NCBI GenBank assembly: GCA_964487525.1
Contig: CAZAQC010000039.1
Location: 1 to 5,196 of the forward strand
Direction: 5' to 3'
Source: UBA2177 sp964487525
GTDB taxonomy: Bacteria; Patescibacteriota; Dojkabacteria; SC72
Length of the DNA: 5,196 nucleotides
In this document: piece by piece, positions 1-5,196 of the stretch
Numbering within the stretch: position 1 is the stretch's first letter
Layout of the letters: each line of letters begins with the position of its first letter
Translations under genes and position numbers: made by a program
The notes under the pieces: model-generated
Seen by the model: the letters and a program-made list of their open reading frames with translations, nothing else
Databases searched by the model: none
Told to the model about the DNA's origin: nothing

Positions 1-174
1 TGGTTACTTTTCTTAGCGGTTATTGTGGTTGAGTATATTAATACAATGACTGCTATTATGTTCCAACAAGGATATGGATCTCTAGTTGTTTTAGAAGAAT
101 CACTCGAAATGTTTGGGGCAAGTTTTCTCCTTTTGTTTACCTTGGAAAGAAGTCGGTTGCGCAAAATTGTTTGA
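1..174 (+). CDS. C-terminal end of an integral membrane protein (partial, 5' end outside window)
   Basis: Reading frame 1 is open from the first base to a TGA at 172-174, giving 57 residues. The visible part is hydrophobic: a first segment at about residues 2-21 (starting WLLFLAVIVV) and a second at about 35-48 (LEMFGASFLLLFTL), followed by the basic tail RSRLRK. A basic tail after the last helix usually places the C-terminus in the cytoplasm. The acidic stretch EESLEMFGAS before the last helix resembles the ending of many uncharacterised multi-pass bacterial membrane proteins, but I cannot assign a family or function. The end of this gene overlaps the putative promoter of the CsoR-like gene, so the two need not be one transcript. 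It is too short for a codon-use argument, and the frame is supported mainly by its membrane-protein composition. Confidence 0.6.
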   Translation, partial: WLLFLAVIVVEYINTMTAIMFQQGYGSLVVLEESLEMFGASFLLLFTLERSRLRKIV

Positions 175-185
175 TTAGCTATACT
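157..185 (+). promoter_or_regulatory. Putative sigma70-type promoter of the CsoR-like gene
   Basis: TTGCGC at 157-162 and TATACT at 180-185 are separated by 17 bases, the ideal spacing for a -35/-10 pair. The predicted transcription start is about 6-8 bases after the -10, which is at or next to the ATG at 192, so the transcript could be leaderless or nearly so. The -35 box sits inside a perfect 8-base palindrome TTGCGCAA (157-164). The box overlaps the end of the upstream membrane-protein gene. This is prediction from sequence only. Confidence 0.45.
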
Positions 186-191
186 TTCGTA

Positions 192-413
192 ATGAAATAT
201 CAAAAAAGTATTCAAAACAGAATTAAAAGAGTAGAAGGACAGGTTGGTGGTGTAAAAAAAATGATTCTCTCGGATGAAAATGACACAAAAGTTATGACAC
301 AACTTCAAGCATGTATATCTTCTTTAGAAAGCTTAAAAACGGAGCTTATTAAACAGCAAATGAAAGAGTCCATGGTGGATGATGTGAAGAAGTCTTTAGG
401 ATTAATAGAATAG
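192..413 (+). CDS. CsoR/FrmR/RcnR-family transcriptional repressor with non-canonical ligand positions
   Basis: This 73-residue all-helical protein belongs to the metal-sensitive repressor family (DUF156). The hallmark near the N-terminus, NRIKRVEGQVGGVKKMI, matches the family pattern RLxRIEGQVxGI, and VMTQLQA matches the start of helix 2. Family members bind operator DNA as tetramers and release it on binding Cu(I), Ni/Co, formaldehyde or persulfide. The ligand positions corresponding to Cys36, His61 and Cys65 of mycobacterial CsoR are here Asp31, Gln56 and Ser60. The spacing (25 then 4 residues) is exactly kept, so the alignment is firm. The only cysteine is Cys41, one turn into helix 2. 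The canonical copper, formaldehyde and persulfide chemistries are therefore not expected. I chose the ATG at 192; a TTG at 171 (TTGA overlap with the upstream stop) would add seven residues and is possible. No Shine-Dalgarno sequence is seen. It may regulate itself and the downstream genes. Confidence 0.85.
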   Translation: MKYQKSIQNRIKRVEGQVGGVKKMILSDENDTKVMTQLQACISSLESLKTELIKQQMKESMVDDVKKSLGLIE

Positions 414-442
414 GATATCATTAACTGCCCATAATAGAATTT

Positions 443-451
443 TGCTATACT
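443..451 (+). promoter_or_regulatory. Putative extended -10 promoter for the MBL-dnaB transcription unit
   Basis: TGCTATACT is an extended -10 element (TGN followed by TATACT at 446-451). The only -35-like sequence is TTAACT at 421-426, with a long 19-base spacer, which fits an extended -10 promoter that depends little on the -35. The predicted start is near 457-459, about 36 bases before the ATG at 495. The 9-mer GCTATACTT (444-452) is identical to 178-186 in front of the CsoR-like gene. Confidence 0.4.
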
Positions 452-466
452 TAGGTATAGGTATAC
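446..466. repeat. TATAC/GTATA repeat cluster, possible operator
   Basis: TATAC (446-450) and GTATA (455-459) form a perfect 5-base inverted repeat around TTAG. The hexamer GGTATA is then repeated in tandem (454-459 and 460-465), ending in the palindrome GTATAC (461-466). The cluster covers the -10 box and predicted transcription start of the downstream unit, which is where a repressor operator would sit. CsoR-family operators are usually a G/C tract flanked by AT-rich inverted repeats. This site has only a weak likeness to that, so linking it to the CsoR-like protein is inference. Confidence 0.3.
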
Positions 467-487
467 TAATATATTAAAATTTTGATC

Positions 488-497
488 TAGTATTATG
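488..497 (+). promoter_or_regulatory. Start-codon context TAGTATTATG of the MBL-fold gene
   Basis: There is no Shine-Dalgarno motif before this start. The ten bases ending in the ATG are identical to those at 2463-2472 before the 138-residue gene, at the same place relative to the start codon. This could be an AT-rich initiation context or a chance match in AT-rich DNA. Confidence 0.25.
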
Positions 498-1139
498 AAA
501 ATTAAAAAAATAGGGTGGACAAGCTTTTTACTTAGTAGCAATAACATATCTGTTCTAACAGATCCATTGATGCTAAATGAATTTGGAAAGAGTTTCCCAA
601 AAACAAAAGCAGATGTTTGTTTGTTTAGTAACTATGATAGGGAAACAAAGGCTGGTATTCTTAAAAACAGTAAATTAGATAAGAAAATCATTGGAGATAA
701 TAGGGAATCGGTTATGGAAATAAGCTCTCCAGGAGAGTATGAGGTAGGTGGAGTGATGATTAGGAGAGGAATAGATGATAGGTTTTTCATAATAGATGAA
801 AAAACGATAAGGGTGGTGTACATGGGTGGAACAGATAATACCTTTGATCCAGACGACGTTAAAGATTTAGGAGATGTGGACGTATTAATTATACCTGTTG
901 GTGATGGAGTTAATTTCATGGATTTTGACAAGATAGAGAAAGTAATTTCCAATGTAGACCCTGTCATTTTAGTTCCTTGTGCATACAAAGGGGAAGGCGG
1001 TAATGGTGATTTGAAAACTAAGGATGAGTTCATAAAACATTTTGGCTTTGCTAATGTTAAGGATGAAAGCTATATTAATATAAATAAAAAGAAGGTAGAG
1101 CAAGAGCAACAGAGTGTTGAAGTAATATTTTTACAATAA
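495..1139 (+). CDS. UlaG-like MBL-fold protein lacking metal ligands (probable pseudoenzyme)
   Basis: The 214 residues follow the fold order of the UlaG-like metallo-beta-lactamase group (COG2220 type): an N-terminal strand with the conserved TDP turn (Thr22-Asp23-Pro24), the SSPGEYEVGGV motif (77-87), the strand before VVYMGG (107-112), DVDVLIIPVGDG (127-138), and VDPVILVPCAYK (154-165). The fold looks intact but the metal site does not. The usual Gly-His start motif is Gly7-Trp8; the HxHxDH motif after the strand ending in Ser45 is N46-Y-D-R-E-T51; the GDxG aspartate is Gly112; and the late PxH histidine is Ala163. The only histidine in the protein is His182. Hydrolase activity is thus unlikely, and a structural, binding or regulatory role is inferred. 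The acidic, glutamine-rich tail (201-209) is followed by the final strand VEVIFLQ. The stop lies 3 bases before dnaB, so the two genes are almost certainly co-transcribed. The fold is confident; the role is unknown. Confidence 0.85.
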   Translation: MKIKKIGWTSFLLSSNNISVLTDPLMLNEFGKSFPKTKADVCLFSNYDRETKAGILKNSKLDKKIIGDNRESVMEISSPGEYEVGGVMIRRGIDDRFFIIDEKTIRVVYMGGTDNTFDPDDVKDLGDVDVLIIPVGDGVNFMDFDKIEKVISNVDPVILVPCAYKGEGGNGDLKTKDEFIKHFGFANVKDESYININKKKVEQEQQSVEVIFLQ

Positions 1140-1142
1140 AAT

Positions 1143-2453
1143 ATGGAAAAAGTACCACCACAAAATGTAGATGTAGAGCAATCTCTTCTAGGGTGTATGT
1201 TGATGGACAAGGATGCAATCATATCAGTATCTGGTTGGTTACTTCCTGAGCATTTCTATGATGATAGGCATTCATTAATCTATTCAAGCATTCTTGAACT
1301 TTTTAATGAGGGTTTACCAGTAGATTTGATAACTATTTCAGATAAATTAAAGAAACAGAAGAAGTTAACAACGATAGGTGGAAGAACATATCTCGCAGAT
1401 TTAGCTACTATGGTTGCAACATCTGCACATGCTGAAGAGTATGGCGAAATAATTAAGGAGAGTGCAACTAGAAGAGGATTGATATCGGCTGCTGGAAGTA
1501 TTACGGAGATGGCATTCAATGAAGCTGTTGGTATAGATGAGGTTATAGATAGATCTGAGAGACAAGTTTTTGATGTTGCGCAAACAGGTACTAAGACAAA
1601 CTTTGTTCATATAAAGGACCTTTTGAAGGATGCATATGAGAGAGCAGAGAGGGCTGATAAGGATGAAGCATATTTAGGAATATCTACAGGTTTTAAGGAT
1701 TTAGATGATTTGCTAGGTGGTTTTCAAAAATCAGACTTGATTATTCTTGCTGCTAGGCCTTCGGTTGGAAAAACAGCATTGGCATTAGATATGATGAGGC
1801 ATGCTGCTTTAGTAGAAAACAAAACAATAGCATTCTTCTCATTGGAAATGTCCAAGACACAGATTATGGATAGGCTTTTAGGTATGCAATCAGGTATTCC
1901 TTTCTGGGAAATTAGAACGGGAAGATTGAGTGATAAGAAATTTATGAAACTTGCAGATACAATGGGAGAGTTAGCAGATGCAAATATTTTCATAGATGAT
2001 CAAGCTGGTCAGCATATTAATGCTTTAAGAACAAAGGCTAGAAGGTTATCTATGGAAAGGGGTTTGGATATCATTTTTGTTGACTATCTACAGCTAATGC
2101 ATGGTAATAGTAGAGAGAGTAGAACACTTGAGGTAGGGGAGATATCACAAGGTTTAAAGAATATAGCTAAGGAATTAGATATCCCAGTAGTTGGTCTTTC
2201 TCAATTGTCTCGTGCTATTGAGCAAAGGCAGAGTAGAAGGCCACAGCTTTCAGATTTAAGAGAGTCTGGATCCATTGAACAGGACGCAGATGTTGTTATG
2301 TTTATAGATAGGGAAGAGATATGGGATCCTGAGACAGAGAATAAGGGAGTAGGGGAATTAATAGTTGCAAAGCATAGGAATGGTCCAACAGGTATGGTTA
2401 AGTTAGCCTTTGTTAATGAAATAGCTAGTTTTAGAAATTTGTATAAGAAATAG
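1143..2453 (+). CDS. dnaB: Replicative DNA helicase DnaB
   Basis: This 436-residue protein is a full-length, intein-free DnaB, the hexameric 5'-3' helicase that unwinds DNA at the replication fork and recruits primase. The N-terminal helical domain starts with PPQNVDVEQSLLG (5-17), the family's opening motif, and runs to about residue 105. A linker follows (about 106-175), then the RecA-like motor from LGISTGFKDLDDLLGGF (178-194). Key residues are present: Walker A ARPSVGKT (204-211, Lys210), the catalytic Glu235 in FFSLEMS, Walker B IIFVDYLQ with Asp314, the motif GLSQLSR with Gln354, the segment DLRESGSIEQDAD (371-383), and KHRNGPTG (410-417), whose Lys410 and Arg412 correspond to the finger residues reaching the neighbouring subunit. 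The ATG at 1143 fits the expected N-terminus. It has no Shine-Dalgarno site and lies 3 bases after the MBL-fold gene, so translation may be coupled. It appears functional. Confidence 0.97.
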   Translation: MEKVPPQNVDVEQSLLGCMLMDKDAIISVSGWLLPEHFYDDRHSLIYSSILELFNEGLPVDLITISDKLKKQKKLTTIGGRTYLADLATMVATSAHAEEYGEIIKESATRRGLISAAGSITEMAFNEAVGIDEVIDRSERQVFDVAQTGTKTNFVHIKDLLKDAYERAERADKDEAYLGISTGFKDLDDLLGGFQKSDLIILAARPSVGKTALALDMMRHAALVENKTIAFFSLEMSKTQIMDRLLGMQSGIPFWEIRTGRLSDKKFMKLADTMGELADANIFIDDQAGQHINALRTKARRLSMERGLDIIFVDYLQLMHGNSRESRTLEVGEISQGLKNIAKELDIPVVGLSQLSRAIEQRQSRRPQLSDLRESGSIEQDADVVMFIDREEIWDPETENKGVGELIVAKHRNGPTGMVKLAFVNEIASFRNLYKK

Positions 2454-2462
2454 TTTTTTTAT

Positions 2463-2472
2463 TAGTATTATG
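2463..2472 (+). promoter_or_regulatory. Start-codon context TAGTATTATG of the 138-residue gene
   Basis: This is the second copy of the ten bases seen at 488-497, again ending in the ATG. It lies in the 16-base gap after dnaB, following a run of seven T's (2454-2460). No hairpin precedes the T run, so it is not read as a terminator. Confidence 0.25.
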
Positions 2473-2886
2473 GAGCAAGAATCTCCAAATACTGCCTGTA
2501 GGGGAGGAGATCAAGACAAAAGACTTAAGAAGCTTCAAATTATGCGGGATATAATATTTGATTTTAAATTTTCTCCAACTCTAAGTAAAGATCAAATTCT
2601 TCAATATTCCGACAAAGGTGTAAGTAGTATTAGAAAAATTGTATGGTTTGGTGGTAAGGAAATCTATTCTTTTGAAGCAAATGTTGATCATATTGATGGA
2701 TTTAAAAAACTTGGTTTTGATGATGGAAAATTTAATACAAACATCTTCCTAACTTTTGGTTTTGAATTCTCCGATGGTGATAAATATGTATATACTGATG
2801 CTAGTTTAGACCCCAGCAAGCAAGAGGAATTGAAAAGTGTTGTTGAAACAACTTTTGATTATCAATGTATATTGGACTTATATTAA
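2470..2886 (+). CDS. Uncharacterised 138-residue protein downstream of dnaB
   Basis: I do not recognise this protein. It has a polar N-terminal stretch (1-15), a basic helix-like segment DKRLKKLQIMRDII (16-29), and then a part that looks rich in beta strands: SIRKIVWFGGKEIYSFEANV (53-72), NIFLTFGFEF (91-100) and DKYVYTDASL (104-113). A final helix (115-127) and the ending YQCILDLY follow. It has no signal peptide or membrane segment and so is probably cytoplasmic. Its two cysteines (Cys10, Cys133) are far apart and form no metal motif. The alternation of strands and one helix suggests a small alpha/beta domain, but no catalytic pattern is visible. It lies 16 bases after dnaB and 16 bases before the 736-residue gene, so it is probably part of the same transcript. 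A later ATG (codon 25, at 2542) would shorten it, but the first ATG keeps the tight spacing. It has no Shine-Dalgarno site. Confidence 0.7.
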   Translation: MEQESPNTACRGGDQDKRLKKLQIMRDIIFDFKFSPTLSKDQILQYSDKGVSSIRKIVWFGGKEIYSFEANVDHIDGFKKLGFDDGKFNTNIFLTFGFEFSDGDKYVYTDASLDPSKQEELKSVVETTFDYQCILDLY

Positions 2887-2902
2887 ATTATAGATGTAAA
2901 TA

Positions 2903-5113
2903 ATGTCCTTAGAATTAGGTAACAACAAAGTAGAACAAATAAAAGAATTTGAAAAGCTGGATCTGTACGATATAAGAGAAACTTTGTATAAAGATGATAA
3001 TGACATGAGGCAAATTAGCTCATCTTCCTCTACTGCAGAGGGTTTAAACGAAACAGAGATTTTAAACAAGTACTTTGAGGAGGATACTCTTATCAAGGAT
3101 TTTCTTTTATTGAAGTATGGAGGATCGTTATATGAAACTTCTGACTTTATAGAAAAATTTAATAGAACAGATATTAAAGTCTTTCTTTATGAAGATATAC
3201 TTTCCGATAGATACCCATACCTCACGAGAAGCAGAAATATGGCAGAATATACGGATTTTTTAGATTCTGTTCTTTGTGCTATGTCAAAAAATATTGATCA
3301 TTTTCAGAATATTACTCTATGCTCATACATTCTTAAATTGAGAGAAGGGAAAAATGAAGGTAATGAGGTGTATCTAGAATTAGAAAAAGGGAAATTGATG
3401 GAATGTATGCAACAAAACATCTCGATTGTTGAAGATATTGGAAAACCCATAGAGACCTACAAAAGTTTAAAATATAATCATTTGACTAGTAAGGTTGTAA
3501 AGAATTTATTATGTGATTTAGAGACGAGGGAGGAAAAGTTTTCTGAGGACGAGCTAGATTCTATTGTTCATTCAGCAATAGTAGATAAACTTAGAGAGAA
3601 GGAAACTGGGAATAGTGATGTAAAAAATGAAGAAAGAAGAAGTCTTGTTGATTTGGTTTATGAAAAATTGATAACGATTGAAAATAGCAAAAATGTGGAA
3701 ATATATTTTAAACTCATATTGCTTGCGGGGCAGTTTGGGTATGACGAATTTTTTGAATCACACATAGGTGGTTTCTATGAGGAGTTTGAGGGTGTTAGTA
3801 ATAATTTCTTAATTGAAAAAAGAATTGATCTATTAAATCTTTTAATAGAAAGAGGTAAAAAATTCGATGCTTTGTCATTTGATGTTGCAAAAAATTTGTA
3901 TGAAAGCTTTAGAAATCAACACAAAGATTTTCCCAAAACTACTTTAACGGGTTTTTTTATGGAGGACCTGTGGAATTATTATGATTGTAACAAAACTATG
4001 GAGTCTGCAGCAAAAAATGATTTTGTTAGAGATGAATTGTTGAGGTATACATACAATGAATGCGCATCGTCCTTTGATAGAATGGCTTGGAGACTAATTA
4101 GGGATTCAAAAGATGTTAAAAAATATGTTTCTGAACTTCTTTCAAAAAAAGAATTTCCAAAAGATGTAAAACTATCGGTGTTAATGAAAATGGCTTCAGA
4201 GCAATTATATAAAAAGGAGACAGATGAATTTAAGGAGAGCGTTGTATTAATAAGAGAGTTTTCAAAAACAATTAAGGTAGAAGAAAATACGCTCGTTTCT
4301 ATCTACGGAATGGATCGTTTTCTTAGAGATTTAAGTGGATTTTCTGCAGAGATAGTTCATAGTGACAAGAAAATACTAAATAAAGAGCAAAAAGTAGAAA
4401 ATCAGAAATTGTCTCGCTATGTTATGAGTGTTTTTAATGAACAGTTTAATCCCTTCTTTGAGTTGTTAAAGGATGAAAAATTGTTAAATCAAATGGATTT
4501 ATATGAGAGTTCTGATTTCTTTATGGCTCTAGATAATACTCTTTTGAGTGTTGATAATCCTGATGTAAATAATCATATTAAGAGTTATTTGGAAAAAACA
4601 TTGGATAAATATATGAATTTCTATAGAAAATCACCAGGAAAGTTTTTTGAAAATGTAGGAGAAAGCTCTATTGGAACTTGGGATTATACCCATCAACTAT
4701 TTGCAGATTTAGGAGTTCTTTCCTTTTATATAGAGGGAAGAGACTTAATATATAAAATTAATAAAAGTGGGAAAGCAAGGTATACAAAATATGGATTTCC
4801 TTTGATAAACCAAAAGAAAATAAGAGGTATAAGAGGAATAAAAGGGGGAGAAACCGATAGAATAGGCGAAAAATATGGAGAATTTCTTTGGGACATGTTA
4901 GTAAAGAATAATAAGGATGAAAGAGCAATGGGGTTTTGGATAGGTGGGCTAGCATGGAATTTTAAACATCCATCTTCTCACTGTATGATGTGTTACAATA
5001 GGGAGCTTTCTGAAGTTTTTCATTTGACTGACTCTAGATATCATCTAAATGGAACAGTTTTTCCTATTCTTCGAAAAAAGTTCAAGGAGTCAAAGGGGGC
5101 TGGTCTAGAGTAG
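2903..5113 (+). CDS. Uncharacterised 736-residue, mostly helical protein with C-terminal His/Cys cluster
   Basis: I do not recognise this protein. It has no signal peptide or membrane segment and is rich in Lys, Glu, Leu, Phe and Tyr. Most of residues 50-575 reads as successive amphipathic helices, as in helical-repeat or scaffold proteins. A low-complexity serine run lies at 39-43. The last 150 residues differ: they are glycine-, aromatic- and base-rich, with a triple IRG-IRG-IKG motif (640-648), an aromatic stretch GFWIGGLAWNF (677-687), and the cluster H689-P-S-S-H693-C694-M-M-C697, whose two histidines and CxxC could hold a metal ion. The last 30 residues are again basic. This suggests a long helical body plus a C-terminal domain that may bind nucleic acid or metal, which is inference. 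The 16-base gap from the 138-residue gene and the same strand suggest that the two proteins are made together. No nuclease, NTPase or protease motif is visible. The start is the first ATG after an immediately closed upstream one (ATGTAA at 2894). Confidence 0.75.
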   Translation: MSLELGNNKVEQIKEFEKLDLYDIRETLYKDDNDMRQISSSSSTAEGLNETEILNKYFEEDTLIKDFLLLKYGGSLYETSDFIEKFNRTDIKVFLYEDILSDRYPYLTRSRNMAEYTDFLDSVLCAMSKNIDHFQNITLCSYILKLREGKNEGNEVYLELEKGKLMECMQQNISIVEDIGKPIETYKSLKYNHLTSKVVKNLLCDLETREEKFSEDELDSIVHSAIVDKLREKETGNSDVKNEERRSLVDLVYEKLITIENSKNVEIYFKLILLAGQFGYDEFFESHIGGFYEEFEGVSNNFLIEKRIDLLNLLIERGKKFDALSFDVAKNLYESFRNQHKDFPKTTLTGFFMEDLWNYYDCNKTMESAAKNDFVRDELLRYTYNECASSFDRMAWRLIRDSKDVKKYVSELLSKKEFPKDVKLSVLMKMASEQLYKKETDEFKESVVLIREFSKTIKVEENTLVSIYGMDRFLRDLSGFSAEIVHSDKKILNKEQKVENQKLSRYVMSVFNEQFNPFFELLKDEKLLNQMDLYESSDFFMALDNTLLSVDNPDVNNHIKSYLEKTLDKYMNFYRKSPGKFFENVGESSIGTWDYTHQLFADLGVLSFYIEGRDLIYKINKSGKARYTKYGFPLINQKKIRGIRGIKGGETDRIGEKYGEFLWDMLVKNNKDERAMGFWIGGLAWNFKHPSSHCMMCYNRELSEVFHLTDSRYHLNGTVFPILRKKFKESKGAGLE

Positions 5114-5123
5114 TGTTTTTGAG

Positions 5124-5129
5124 TATAAT
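5124..5129 (+). promoter_or_regulatory. Putative -10 box of the tRNA-Leu promoter
   Basis: A perfect TATAAT lies 11 bases after the stop codon of the 736-residue gene. The predicted transcription start is near 5136, giving a leader of about 9 bases before the tRNA. The -35 region, expected around 5101-5106 inside the end of the coding sequence, is a poor match (TGGTCT). No terminator hairpin separates the gene from the tRNA, so read-through is also possible. Confidence 0.45.
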
Positions 5130-5144
5130 TACCTCAATATATAA

Positions 5145-5196
5145 GGTCGAGTGGTGGAATTGGCAGACACGCGGGACTCAAAATCCCGTGCTAGCA
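5145..5196 (+). tRNA. tRNA-Leu, anticodon CAA (partial, 3' end outside window)
   Basis: The 5' two thirds of a leucine tRNA are visible: acceptor strand GGTCGAG (5145-5151), TG at positions 8-9, D stem GTGG/CAC around the loop AATTGGCAGA, G26 at 5171, anticodon stem CGGGA/TCCCG (5172-5176 and 5184-5188), and anticodon loop CTCAAAA with CAA at 5179-5181. It therefore reads UUG codons. The bases TGCTAGCA begin the long variable arm typical of class II (Leu/Ser) tRNAs. The T arm and 3' acceptor strand lie past the window edge, so acceptor pairing cannot be checked. The D-arm sequence GTGGAATTGGCAGACAC is very characteristic of bacterial tRNA-Leu. Confidence 0.95.

Noticed and set aside
172..192. 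If TGA were a sense codon, the first gene would run on to a TAA at 190-192 that overlaps the ATG at 192 (TAATG), hinting at genetic code 25 or 4.
   Set aside because: The four long reading frames downstream (over 1500 codons) contain no in-frame TGA and use TGG for Trp and GGN for Gly, so TGA is a stop here.
305..547. Minus-strand open frame with a hydrophobic start (80 codons).
   Set aside because: It is antisense to the clear CsoR-like gene and the start of the MBL-fold gene, and its hydrophobicity is explained by complementing AT-rich codons. The other minus-strand frames (632-1033, 1280-1519, 1401-1610, 1724-1993, 2878-3096, 4758-4955) are likewise shadows of real genes.
2454..2469. Run of seven T's after the dnaB stop as an intrinsic terminator.
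   Set aside because: No GC-rich hairpin precedes it, and the next gene starts only 16 bases after dnaB.
4997..5023. HEPN-like R-x6-H pattern (R700 to H707) in the 736-residue protein, which would suggest a ribonuclease toxin.
   Set aside because: The polar residue usually found next to the Arg is missing, the pattern is common by chance in a 736-residue protein, and no paired antitoxin-like gene is evident.
5114..5144. Attachment site or mobile-element boundary next to the tRNA gene.
   Set aside because: No integrase, direct repeat of the tRNA end or inverted repeat is visible, and the 3' half of the tRNA, where attachment sites usually lie, is outside the window.

Overview
The window is AT-rich and densely coded. 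All identified genes lie on the + strand with very short gaps, and none has a clear Shine-Dalgarno sequence. TGA, TAG and TAA all act as stops, and the long reading frames have no internal TGA, so the standard bacterial code applies. The DnaB variant, a small UlaG-like metallo-beta-lactamase (MBL) protein with an 'SxPGEYEV' motif, and the lack of Shine-Dalgarno sites together suggest a small-genome bacterium such as the Candidate Phyla Radiation (Patescibacteria). This is an inference from style; there is no taxonomic marker such as rRNA.

Layout: (1) bases 1-174, the C-terminal end of an integral membrane protein cut by the window edge; (2) 192-413, a CsoR/FrmR/RcnR-family small repressor with all three canonical metal/thiol ligand positions replaced; (3) 495-1139, an MBL-fold protein of the UlaG-like type in which the metal-binding motifs are also replaced; (4) 1143-2453, a complete replicative helicase DnaB with intact catalytic motifs; (5) 2470-2886 and (6) 2903-5113, two unrecognised proteins of 138 and 736 residues; (7) 5145-end, the 5' part of tRNA-Leu(CAA), cut by the window edge.

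Genes 3-6 have gaps of 3, 16 and 16 bases and probably form one transcription unit. An extended -10 promoter and a cluster of TATAC/GTATA repeats lie in the 81-base gap after the CsoR-like gene. The same GCTATACTT 9-mer also lies just before the CsoR-like gene, so shared control is possible. A TATAAT box precedes the tRNA.

The most notable points are two neighbouring proteins from metal-dependent families that have both lost their metal ligands, and the unrecognised gene pair behind dnaB. I see no mobile element, CRISPR array, toxin-antitoxin module or recognisable defence system. The case for a new system is therefore only suggestive and rests on whether this neighbourhood is conserved.
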